Assembly: GCA_946616535.1 (NCBI GenBank)
Contig: CAMOJA010000010.1
Coordinates: forward strand, 1 to 51,996
DNA: 51,996 nt
Source of the DNA: an uncultured Bacteroidales bacterium
Lineage (GTDB): Bacteria > Bacteroidota > Bacteroidia > Bacteroidales > Paludibacteraceae
Direction of reading: 5' to 3'
Position numbers and translations under genes: made by a program. Below, in pieces: positions 5,811-13,141 of the stretch. Under the pieces are notes generated by a model that was given only the letters and a program-made list of their open reading frames with translations, did not search any database and had not been told where the DNA came from. Within the stretch, counting starts at the first letter, position 1. Every line of letters begins with the position of its first letter.

Positions 5811-7436
5811 ATGGACAACATCGCACAGAGTTGTTTCGGGCGGCGTGAAATTTTCACGGATGTTGCCGAGATCACCAGGGACAATGTCATAAAAGTGGTG
5901 CAGGATGCCATTGGTATTCACGCGCTTAACGCGATAGCCATGAACGACCTCCTGAACTACGAAGCTGGAGACCAGCCTTTACGGCGTAAGACGGAGAAGA
6001 AATACCGCAAGGACATTGATGTCCAGTGTGTTGATAACATCGCCAATGAGATCACAGAGTTTAAACTGGATTTCCAGTGGGCGGCTCCGATTACGTTTGT
6101 TCAGAGGGATGGTGCTGACGAAGAAGACAATATCACCGATGCCGTCACGGAACTTAATGCCTGCTATGACGCTGAAGATATAGGTCTGAAGACGCAGGAG
6201 CTCGGTCGGTTCATCGAAATCACCGGCGTAGGATACACCTATGTCGATGTTAATATGGACTACGAAGAAGGTGACAGCTACTTCCATGTCGAGGTTCTGG
6301 ATCCGCGCACCACGTTTATCGTCCGGTCAAATTACTATCTCGATAAAAGGCCGGTGCTTGCCGTGACATTCCGTACAGACAACGAGGGCAGAAGCTACTA
6401 CACATGCTTCTCCAAGGATGCCAGGTATGAACTGCTGAACGGTACCAAACTGTTGAATGGCACTGAATCGCCTGACACGAAGAAATTACTGCACTGGGAA
6501 GGCGCTAATGGCCATAGAAGTGGCGAAGAGAATCCGCTCCATAAAATCCCAATCATCGAATGGACCCGCGCCTGTGACCGCATGGGGTGCTTTGAACGGC
6601 AGATCTCAGAGATGAACAACCTGAACCTGCTGATTTCGGATTTTACAAATGATGTAGAGCAGAACACTCAGGCCATCTGGCATGCCAATGATGTGGATTT
6701 CCCGGTTACAAAGACCGTGAAAGAAGACGGCACAGTCGAAACGAAGGTAAAACATCCCGAGTCTTCCGAGTGGGTAAATACCACTACCACACAGGACGGT
6801 CATGAGCCATACATCAAGCCCCTGGCTATCGATTATGACTATGAGGGCATGCTCAATAACATCATGGCGCGAAGGGCTCTGATCCTTCAGAAGTGCAATG
6901 TTCCTCAGAGAAATGATAATTCTGGCGGTTCCACTGGTGTAGCCATGTCTGATGCTACAGGATGGTCTGCCGCTGAACAGGCTGCCGCAAAGCAACAGCT
7001 GATTGTCGAAGCGTCCAAGATGAAAGAGGTGAAAGTGGCACTTGCTGCCGCAAAGCTTTGTCCTGATTTACCCGCTGACAGCCCGATGAAAAAGCTGAAC
7101 CACAGGAAGATCAAGACGAATGTCACCAGACAGAGGGACTATGAACTGACGGTTAAGTCGAATGCCCTTGCGACACTGCTCAGCCATGGCGTAAACGGTC
7201 TTGTGGCAATGCGCACCATCAATCTTTTTGACGATACTGCACAGGCTTACGCGGCATCCAAGGAACTGATTGATAAGTACCAGAAATCGATTTTCGATCC
7301 GCCGGAGACATCCTCTGCAAGCACTCAGACGAAGAATAAGCCTGTCGGTGGTGCTGGTGAAGAGGCGGCGAATGCTGACCGTACCATGAGTGATTACTCG
7401 GATCAGGAAGTAAACTCCTCGATGATTGGAGGGTAA
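5811..7436 (+). CDS. Portal protein, SPP1 gp6-like
   Basis: 541 residues from ATG 5811 (AAAGGAGG at 5793-5800). The portal forms the dodecameric channel at the unique capsid vertex, where terminase docks and the neck attaches. Recognised from length, position after terL, and a sequence typical of the SPP1-type portal family: acidic N-terminus, a YVDVNMDYEEGDSYFHVEVLDPR-type core (about residues 145-170), a long helical stem, and a low-complexity acidic tail. The upstream hairpin terminator means expression needs read-through or a local promoter. Confidence 0.85.
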   Translation: MDNIAQSCFGRREIFTDVAEITRDNVIKVVQDAIGIHALNAIAMNDLLNYEAGDQPLRRKTEKKYRKDIDVQCVDNIANEITEFKLDFQWAAPITFVQRDGADEEDNITDAVTELNACYDAEDIGLKTQELGRFIEITGVGYTYVDVNMDYEEGDSYFHVEVLDPRTTFIVRSNYYLDKRPVLAVTFRTDNEGRSYYTCFSKDARYELLNGTKLLNGTESPDTKKLLHWEGANGHRSGEENPLHKIPIIEWTRACDRMGCFERQISEMNNLNLLISDFTNDVEQNTQAIWHANDVDFPVTKTVKEDGTVETKVKHPESSEWVNTTTTQDGHEPYIKPLAIDYDYEGMLNNIMARRALILQKCNVPQRNDNSGGSTGVAMSDATGWSAAEQAAAKQQLIVEASKMKEVKVALAAAKLCPDLPADSPMKKLNHRKIKTNVTRQRDYELTVKSNALATLLSHGVNGLVAMRTINLFDDTAQAYAASKELIDKYQKSIFDPPETSSASTQTKNKPVGGAGEEAANADRTMSDYSDQEVNSSMIGG

Positions 7437-7439
7437 GCC

Positions 7440-8150
7440 ATGGCAGAATATTCCGTGCTGACCTTCGATGAACTGAACCGTCTTGGCAAGAAACCACGTT
7501 CGATGCCGATTGACAAGTACTTCGACGAGATGGACCTGAGCGATGAGCAAAAAAAAGAGCGCAAGAACCTGGCGGAAGACATTGAGGATATTATTCTTGA
7601 TTTCATGGTTGCCGCAGCACTGGCTCTGAACAACAACAGTGTGGTGGAAGTTCTGTTGGCAGCATATCTTGTTAAAGATTTAACAAGCGCATATGTGAAG
7701 TATGAGATACCGGAATCATTTGCTGTTTCCTACGCTGCGAGGATTGCCCCGGAGATAGTTCGTGCGACCTTTGCCAATATCAATGGCAGGCGTGTGGATG
7801 CCGTCCGTGAGCGCACAGCAGAGGGTACAAGCGATTCCGAAAGCATCAGCAACAAATACTACCTGTCCGAGGATAGGGCGCGGCTGATAGGCGAAGAAGA
7901 GGCAAATACAGCCTTTAATGACAAGGACTATGAGGACGCTGTTGCCTCCGGTTTTACCCACAAGCGTTGGCGCTCCATGCGAGACAAAAGGGTAAGACCA
8001 ACACATCAGGAAGCCGATGGTCAGGTAGTTGCCATAGATGAAATGTTTCAGGTTGGCGAAGCACAGATGATGTTTCCCCGCGATGTGATAAACGCAGAAG
8101 AGTACCCGGAAGAAATCTGTGGGTGCAGATGCGTCGTTGAATATATTTAA
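7440..8150 (+). CDS. MuF-like minor head protein, SPP1 gp7 family
   Basis: 236 residues, ATG 7440 three bases after the portal stop with GGAGGG upstream. The C-terminal MuF-like domain is clear: KRWRSMRDKRVRPTHQEADG, then FPRD and a cysteine pair in CGCRC. Such proteins enter the capsid with the portal and may help eject DNA. The portal/MuF/scaffold/capsid order is standard. Confidence 0.85.
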   Translation: MAEYSVLTFDELNRLGKKPRSMPIDKYFDEMDLSDEQKKERKNLAEDIEDIILDFMVAAALALNNNSVVEVLLAAYLVKDLTSAYVKYEIPESFAVSYAARIAPEIVRATFANINGRRVDAVRERTAEGTSDSESISNKYYLSEDRARLIGEEEANTAFNDKDYEDAVASGFTHKRWRSMRDKRVRPTHQEADGQVVAIDEMFQVGEAQMMFPRDVINAEEYPEEICGCRCVVEYI

Positions 8151-8158
8151 AATAAAAC

Positions 8159-8184
8159 GGGATCCTGCAACGGGTCCTTTTTTA
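8159..8184 (+). terminator. Rho-independent terminator before scaffold
   Basis: GGATCC/GGGTCC stem with loop TGCAAC followed by TTTTTTAT. Confidence 0.75.
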
Positions 8185-8187
8185 TAT

Positions 8188-8246
8188 GCGCCAGAGAAGG
8201 CGCAATACAAGTTTCGCGGATAACGCTCAGAGAGAACTGAGTTTAA
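8188..8246 (+). promoter_or_regulatory. Two short hairpins in the scaffold/capsid leader
   Basis: GCGCC-AGAGAA-GGCGC at about 8188-8203 and CTCAG-AGAGAA-CTGAG at about 8228-8243 share the same AGAGAA loop. No T run follows. They lie between a terminator and the scaffold gene and may stabilise the mRNA or bind a protein. Confidence 0.4.
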
Positions 8247-8297
8247 ACAAACGCAAAATCTATGGTCAGAGACGACCTTAAAACGCAAGGAGCAATT

Positions 8298-8852
8298 ATG
8301 GCTGAAGAGATTAAAGACACTAAGGCACCTGAAGACACCAGTACACCTGAGAAGCCTCAGGAAGAAGCACAAAAGCCGGAAGAGACTACCGAGCAGAAGA
8401 AAGAAAGTACTGCCGATGTCCAGGCGCTGATGGTCGAAATCGCAAAACTGAAGAGAGCGAATGACAAGCTGTCCTCTGAAGCAGCGGACTACAAACGGAA
8501 ATACCGCGACACGCTTTCCGAACAGGAACAGGCATCCATGGAAAAGGCAGAAAGGGAAGCCGAAAAGGAAGAACAGTACAAGCGTCTCCTGAAGGAGAAC
8601 ACTGTGTTCAAGTCCGAGAAGAATTTCCTTGTTCTGGGATATGACGAAAAGCAGGCACATGATGCTGCCGTTGCCCAGTATGACGGAGATTTCGACACCC
8701 TTTACCGCATCCAGAAAGATGTTCAGGATTCCCTGATCACAAAGCAGAAAGAGGAATGGCTCAAAACCAGGCCTCAGGTTCAGAGCGGTGGATCCAACGA
8801 GACGGAAGACCTTTTTCTCAAAGGTTTTAACTCCGTTAAACAGAGGATTTAA
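8298..8852 (+). CDS. Capsid scaffolding protein
   Basis: 184 residues from ATG 8298 (CAAGGAG 7 nt upstream). The N-terminal half is acidic and low-complexity (EEIKDTKAPEDTS), then a long heptad-type coiled coil (about residues 40-110), then a basic/acidic tail, the classic composition of scaffolds that shape the prohead and are then lost. Position directly before the major capsid gene supports this. Confidence 0.8.
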   Translation: MAEEIKDTKAPEDTSTPEKPQEEAQKPEETTEQKKESTADVQALMVEIAKLKRANDKLSSEAADYKRKYRDTLSEQEQASMEKAEREAEKEEQYKRLLKENTVFKSEKNFLVLGYDEKQAHDAAVAQYDGDFDTLYRIQKDVQDSLITKQKEEWLKTRPQVQSGGSNETEDLFLKGFNSVKQRI

Positions 8853-8881
8853 GAGGCTGTTTAGCCGGAAAGGAAACGAAA

Positions 8882-9757
8882 ATGCCAAGTCCAAATGAAG
8901 ACATGAACTATGCAATAAAGTATGCCCCGCAGGTAGACCAGAGATTTACCCTCGGTTCCCTGACCGCAGGCATCGTAAACAACAACTTTGACTGGATCGG
9001 GGTCCAGACTGTAGTGGTTTTCAGCCGTGCGCTGGCTACCCTTGGTAATTACAGCGTGACCGGAGCAAACCGCTATGGTACCCCGGACGAACTGCTTAAC
9101 GCCAAGCAGGAAATGACGCTGACTCAGGATAAATCCTTCACTTACACGATTGACCGCATGTCCGAGCAGGATACCATGGGCACAATGGAAGCGGCTGCTA
9201 CGCTTGCCGAGAACATTGATAATCTGGTGATCCCGGCTGTAGATACCTATCGTCTTGCACGGCTTGTTGCTGGTGCTCCGGCTTCCGGTACCCACACACA
9301 GAAGAGCCACATCATTGCGAAGACTGCAGCTCAGCAGACCGGTGGTGCATATGCCGAGTTCCTTGACGCGCAGGAACTTCTGGATGACGATAAGGCTCCT
9401 CAGGGTGGCCGTGTAATGGTGGTTACCCCGGGCTTCCTGAACAAGATCAAGCTGGATGATAACTTCATCCGTCAGGGTGATCTGTCTCAGACCATGCTCA
9501 TAAATGGACAGGTCGGTGAGATTGATGGCGTTCCGGTGGTCAAGGTTCCGACTTCCTACATGCCGGCGACTGTTGACTTCATCATCACCAATCCGCTTGT
9601 GATGCCCGCTCCTACTAAGCTCCAGGAGTTCAAGATTCACCTCAATGCACCTGGAATCAGTGGTGCACTTGTTGAGGCGCGTTTCCGCTACGACGCTTTC
9701 GTCCTGAATAAGAAGGCCGATGCTATCGTAGTCCATAAGACCACTCCTACGACCTGA
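8882..9757 (+). CDS. Major capsid protein
   Basis: 291 residues, ATG 8882 with AAAGGAAACG upstream. The shell protein is assigned from position after the scaffold, length, and composition typical of HK97-fold capsid proteins. Features include a central AGAPASGTHTQ segment, a VMVVTPGFL strand, and a C-terminal half rich in beta segments and prolines (VVKVPTSYMPA, NPLVMPAPTKLQEFKIH). No separate protease was found nearby, consistent with scaffold-dependent assembly. Confidence 0.85.
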   Translation: MPSPNEDMNYAIKYAPQVDQRFTLGSLTAGIVNNNFDWIGVQTVVVFSRALATLGNYSVTGANRYGTPDELLNAKQEMTLTQDKSFTYTIDRMSEQDTMGTMEAAATLAENIDNLVIPAVDTYRLARLVAGAPASGTHTQKSHIIAKTAAQQTGGAYAEFLDAQELLDDDKAPQGGRVMVVTPGFLNKIKLDDNFIRQGDLSQTMLINGQVGEIDGVPVVKVPTSYMPATVDFIITNPLVMPAPTKLQEFKIHLNAPGISGALVEARFRYDAFVLNKKADAIVVHKTTPTT

Positions 9758-9948
9758 TGAGTATGACTTTTTACAGGAAAGGGGACGGGGCGAAAATCTC
9801 CGTCTCCGATCCCAATCAGGCCGATGCATTCAGAAAAAATCCTGACTGGGAGCTGGTTGTCGAGAAAGCCGAGGAGCAGGTAAGTACCGAGAAACCGGCA
9901 GAAGAGCCAGCGAAGAAAACTGGCAAAGGAAGAGTCGCAAAGAGGTGA
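9757..9948 (+). CDS. Small structural-region protein
   Basis: 63 residues, ATG 9757 overlapping the capsid stop. A short YRKGDGAKISVSDPNQ domain is followed by a charged Lys/Glu/Pro-rich tail (KPAEEPAKKTGKGRV). Similar small acidic/basic proteins lie between capsid and connector genes in related phages. Function unknown. Confidence 0.65.
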   Translation: MSMTFYRKGDGAKISVSDPNQADAFRKNPDWELVVEKAEEQVSTEKPAEEPAKKTGKGRVAKR

Positions 9949-9952
9949 TGAC

Positions 9953-10282
9953 ATGGATGAACTGATTGAAGCCATCGTTACTGACCTTGCGGAAGAACTC
10001 AGTGGTGAGGTTGGTTACTCCGAAGATGTCCTTCGAAAAAAGGTAACCTCCGCCGCGAAAGAGGTTGTAAGGGCGAGACGGTATCCATCCGACTATGAAG
10101 CCGAGGATATTGCGGATGACCTTAATCGGTTTTACTCCAACATCCGAAACATCGCTCTTTATGACTACAACCAGATTGGCGCTGAGTTCCAGACCTACTC
10201 CGGTGAGGGTGCGATTTTCCGCAACTTCATGGATAGAAACAAACTCTTTTATGGTGTTGTGCCATTCGCCGTCTGTAGCTAG
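9953..10282 (+). CDS. Head-tail connector (gp6-like adaptor)
   Basis: 109 residues starting at ATG 9953. All-helical sequence with RRYPSDYEAEDIADDLNRF and a C-terminal YGVVPFAV segment, typical of the phage head-tail adaptor family that binds below the portal. First of four connector/neck genes. Confidence 0.7.
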   Translation: MDELIEAIVTDLAEELSGEVGYSEDVLRKKVTSAAKEVVRARRYPSDYEAEDIADDLNRFYSNIRNIALYDYNQIGAEFQTYSGEGAIFRNFMDRNKLFYGVVPFAVCS

Positions 10283-10342
10283 GGCCTCCGGGCTGACGGG
10301 TTCCCGGAAATATCGGTGGGGGGCTTCCGGGAGGTAATAAAG

Positions 10343-10792
10343 ATGAGACTGACGCTACAAAACAAAATTCCAATGAAGTACTCGCTTCTGCACGACATTG
10401 TCCCTGTCTATCAGACGGATGACGAAGGGAACATCATTTATGACGAGATAGACGGTGAGCAGATACCGAGAGATACTGGTAAAACCAGATCACGGTATGA
10501 AGCCGCTGTGGACTTTTGTGCAAATGTGAATTTCTCCGGGCAGAGCGAGATCCGTTACACAGTTTACGGTTTGAGTAAATCACAGTATGACGCGATTTTT
10601 TATTCACTAAAGGATGAACTTCCTCTTGATGAGACAAGCATCATATTCATCAATGCTGAGCCGGAACTGGATGAAGACGGGTATGTGAAGCTTGAATCTG
10701 CGGACTATCGAGTGGTTCGTGTGGTTCCTTCGCTGAACTATACTTCATACCTGATCAGAAACGTGGAAAGAACTGAGAACGATGGCAGCTAA
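10343..10792 (+). CDS. Head closure/neck protein
   Basis: 149 residues from ATG 10343, chosen because GGGAGGTAA lies 8 nt upstream; the frame is open slightly further. Mostly beta-strand prediction by eye (YRVVRVVPSLNYTSYLIRNVER). Placed as the head-closure protein by gene order between adaptor and gp10-like protein. No diagnostic motif seen. Confidence 0.6.
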   Translation: MRLTLQNKIPMKYSLLHDIVPVYQTDDEGNIIYDEIDGEQIPRDTGKTRSRYEAAVDFCANVNFSGQSEIRYTVYGLSKSQYDAIFYSLKDELPLDETSIIFINAEPELDEDGYVKLESADYRVVRVVPSLNYTSYLIRNVERTENDGS

Positions 10793-11306
10793 AAAGCACT
10801 GGAACATCAAGTCAACAAAAGATGTTGCAGACCTGGCGAAGTACATGGACCGGTATAACCGGACTTTCGAATTCAATATTCGCGTGTTTATGCTTCGTAT
10901 CACAACCGAGGTGGGCATTCCTGTAATCGACAGCAGATATGGTGCCGGTCACGGTGATTCATCGTCAGACCACACTACGCGGCTTGAGATCAGTGCCATG
11001 GGCGGTAAGGTTGTCGGCACATTGTTCCTGGAGGGTGAAGATGTAGCCTTCATCGAATTTGGTGCCGGTGTTTATTACAATACTGCCGCCGGGACATCTC
11101 CACACCCAAAGGGTAATGACCTTGGTTTTACCATCGGTTCTTATGGACAGGGACAGGGTAGATACGACATCTGGACTTATACGGATAGATATGGGAATCT
11201 TCAGGTTTCCTACGGTACCGAAGCCACAATGCCGTTGTACACTGCGTTTGAGGAGATGGCAAAGGAGATTGCAAGGATTTTCAAGGAGGTGTTTGCGAAT
11301 GTCTGA
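10782..11306 (+). CDS. HK97 gp10-like neck/tail completion protein
   Basis: 174 residues; ATG 10782 overlaps the previous gene by 11 nt. Recognised by gene order and by the EFGAGVYYNTAAG motif near the middle, which matches the VEFGTG...A..PF/HP pattern of the HK97 gp10 tail-completion family, and by the terminal helix EMAKEIARIFKEVF. Confidence 0.7.
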   Translation: MAAKKHWNIKSTKDVADLAKYMDRYNRTFEFNIRVFMLRITTEVGIPVIDSRYGAGHGDSSSDHTTRLEISAMGGKVVGTLFLEGEDVAFIEFGAGVYYNTAAGTSPHPKGNDLGFTIGSYGQGQGRYDIWTYTDRYGNLQVSYGTEATMPLYTAFEEMAKEIARIFKEVFANV

Positions 11307-11715
11307 ATGGTGGGCGGATATAGAGTCCCTGGTTTTTAACATCGTCAAGACACGGGCAAACAAGGTCCTCAAGACGAAATATCCGAAGATCTTCTGGACA
11401 TCCCAGATACAGACGATCACAGAATCCCAGTTCCCGTGCGTATACATCCACATGATTGATTCGTACGAAATCGGTGAAGACTTGGAGCGGCTGACCATCA
11501 ATGGCGTAAATGTCACCATGCAGGTCGAAGCCTATGTCAACACGGATCAGGTCGATGCAAACAGTATCATGGCGGAACTTGTAGCACAGCTGAAAAGATT
11601 GCGGTTTAACATCTCCGGCCTTCCCACATACACATCAAACGGAAATGTTTTCCGGGGTGTTGTGAGGGCAAGACGGATTATAGCCGCGCAAGACAATATT
11701 GATCAGGCACCGTAA
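11299..11715 (+). CDS. Tail terminator-like minor protein
   Basis: 138 residues from ATG 11299 with AAGGAGGT 7 nt upstream, overlapping the previous gene. The frame is open upstream inside the preceding gene, but only this start has a ribosome-binding site. The size and alpha/beta pattern (PCVYIHMIDSYEIGED) and position just before the tail tube suggest the tail terminator or joining protein. Confidence 0.6.
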   Translation: MSEWWADIESLVFNIVKTRANKVLKTKYPKIFWTSQIQTITESQFPCVYIHMIDSYEIGEDLERLTINGVNVTMQVEAYVNTDQVDANSIMAELVAQLKRLRFNISGLPTYTSNGNVFRGVVRARRIIAAQDNIDQAP

Positions 11716-11730
11716 AAGGTGTCTTTTTTA
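11706..11730 (+). terminator. Rho-independent terminator before tail tube
   Basis: GGCACC/GGTGTC stem, loop GTAAAA, then TTTTTTATTT. Confidence 0.8.
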
Positions 11731-11749
11731 TTTATGGAGGATGATTGCT

Positions 11750-12235
11750 ATGGCAGCTACTAATGTAATGGGTATCTCCAGCATCGGCGGCAAGTTCGGT
11801 TGGGCCGTAGAGACCACTGCCGGAACCAAGCCTGAAGCATTTACTCAGATTGAGAGATGCAACAGCATTTCCGGTATCGATGTCTCCGTTGAGCAGATCG
11901 ACGCTTCCGCACTGGAAGACAAGACCACGAAGTATATTGCCGGTCGTTCCGAGCCTGCTTCTGACTGGAATGTTTCCTTCAACCTGACCGATGATGTTCA
12001 GGCGCAGATCCAGGCAATGATGACCGCTTATGAAGGCCTGACCGGCGGCAAGAAGATGTGGTTTACCGTCTGGCTCCCGGATCTTACACAGGGATTCTTC
12101 ATGGTCGGTGCACCGCCCGCGACGATTCCGATGCCTGAAATCGGACAGAACGAGCTGATGACCATCGAGCTCCCGATCACCGTAGAAGACTACAAGGGTC
12201 TGGCGGCAAAGATCGAGCCGACTCCGGCAGCTTGA
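11750..12235 (+). CDS. Major tail (tube) protein
   Basis: 161 residues from ATG 11750 (GGAGG at 11736-11740; ATG 11741 in the same frame is also possible). Beta-rich sequence (GKFGWAVETTAGTKPEAF, DWNVSFNLTDD) typical of siphophage tube proteins, placed between neck genes and chaperones and flanked by terminators, as for other highly expressed structural genes here. Confidence 0.8.
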   Translation: MAATNVMGISSIGGKFGWAVETTAGTKPEAFTQIERCNSISGIDVSVEQIDASALEDKTTKYIAGRSEPASDWNVSFNLTDDVQAQIQAMMTAYEGLTGGKKMWFTVWLPDLTQGFFMVGAPPATIPMPEIGQNELMTIELPITVEDYKGLAAKIEPTPAA

Positions 12236-12269
12236 TCAGCATCCGGGCAAATAAATAACTGAGTATATA

Positions 12270-12305
12270 GGGTGGAGCATTTTTATGGTGTTCCACCCTT
12301 TTTTT
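12270..12305 (+). terminator. Rho-independent terminator after tail tube
   Basis: GGGTGGA/TCCACCC stem extended by further pairs, followed by TTTTTTT. Confidence 0.85.
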
Positions 12306-12326
12306 AAAATCCGAAAGGGGACAAAT

Positions 12327-12728
12327 ATGCTGACAATCACCGTATCTGATGTAACTTATCGCATCAAGTTTGGTTACAACTGTTTTTGCGATGGCGATAT
12401 TTTTGACCGTGTAAAGGACATCCTTGGGATCCTGAGTGGGGCAGGTGCAGAAGACGATGACGATGTTGCCGGTCTCGGGAAAATCAGGGATCTGTTTGCG
12501 ACAACCCGCGAATTACTGTACCTCGGCTTGAAGAAGTACAACCCCGTTGATTCTCTCACCGAAGTCGGTGATTTGCTTGACACATACCGCGATGAAGCCC
12601 CCGAAGGTGAAAAGCGCGGACTGCTCCAGATTTTTACACTGCTGTCGGAGGAGTTGATGAGTGAGGGTTTTTTATCCGATCTGGCAGTGGAGATGAAAAA
12701 TGTGAAAACTCCGAAGCGGAAGAAGTAA
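12327..12728 (+). CDS. Tail assembly chaperone (gpG-like)
   Basis: 133 residues from ATG 12327 (GAAAGGGG upstream). Short helical protein with an acidic middle (AGAEDDDDVAG), located just before the tape measure as expected for gpG. Near its 3' end the in-frame heptamer T TTT TTA (12668-12674) should cause a fraction of ribosomes to slip -1 into the next frame and make the longer gpGT-like product. Confidence 0.8.
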   Translation: MLTITVSDVTYRIKFGYNCFCDGDIFDRVKDILGILSGAGAEDDDDVAGLGKIRDLFATTRELLYLGLKKYNPVDSLTEVGDLLDTYRDEAPEGEKRGLLQIFTLLSEELMSEGFLSDLAVEMKNVKTPKRKK

Positions 12729-13141
12729 TCACCGAGGAAGAGCCCAAACCATTTGCGAGGGCTGTCATGGAAGACCTTCTTCCCTTCTACCTGGTTGCCG
12801 GTGTTACGTATGACTTTTTCATGGAGTCCTGCCCCAATGAACTGAAGCCGTTTGAACTTGCCTTTAAAGAGCGCAGAAGGCTCATGGATGTAGACATGTA
12901 CACCATGGGGAAATATGTCTTCAGTGCCGTTCTGGCGGCTGTAGACGGCGGTTTACATGGGCGTAAAGCCAAAGCTTCATACATTGAAAAGCCGTTCTCT
13001 GAATTGGCGAAGACTCATGCAAAAGAGCTCAAGGGCGATGACAAGGTACGCCAGGAAAAGGCTGTAATGAATCAGCTTCTGGATATGCAGAGGCGGTTCG
13101 AAGCGAGTAAAAAACTCAAGGAAGGAGGGAAATCCGAATAA
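12327..13141 (+). CDS. Tail assembly chaperone frameshift product (gpGT-like)
   Basis: Predicted -1 frameshift fusion. The upstream frame shifts at TTTTTTA (12668-12674), and the -1 frame is open from 12665 to 13141, which I checked codon by codon. It joins the chaperone to the downstream 124-residue domain (ATG 12767, MEDLLPFYLVAGVTYDFFM). The slippery sequence is of the most efficient class, and gpG/gpGT-type frameshifting before the tape measure is well established in siphophages. An ATG at 12767 could also give the T domain alone, but it has no good ribosome-binding site. Confidence 0.8.

Noticed and set aside
7716..9829. Long minus-strand open frames (399 and 322 residues) opposite the MuF, scaffold and capsid genes
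   Set aside because: They mirror strongly supported plus-strand genes, lack ribosome-binding sites and have no recognisable protein character.
12767..13141. Independent 124-residue gene after the chaperone
   Set aside because: No adequate ribosome-binding site, and the frame is continuous with a -1 shift at TTTTTTA; treated as the frameshift domain.
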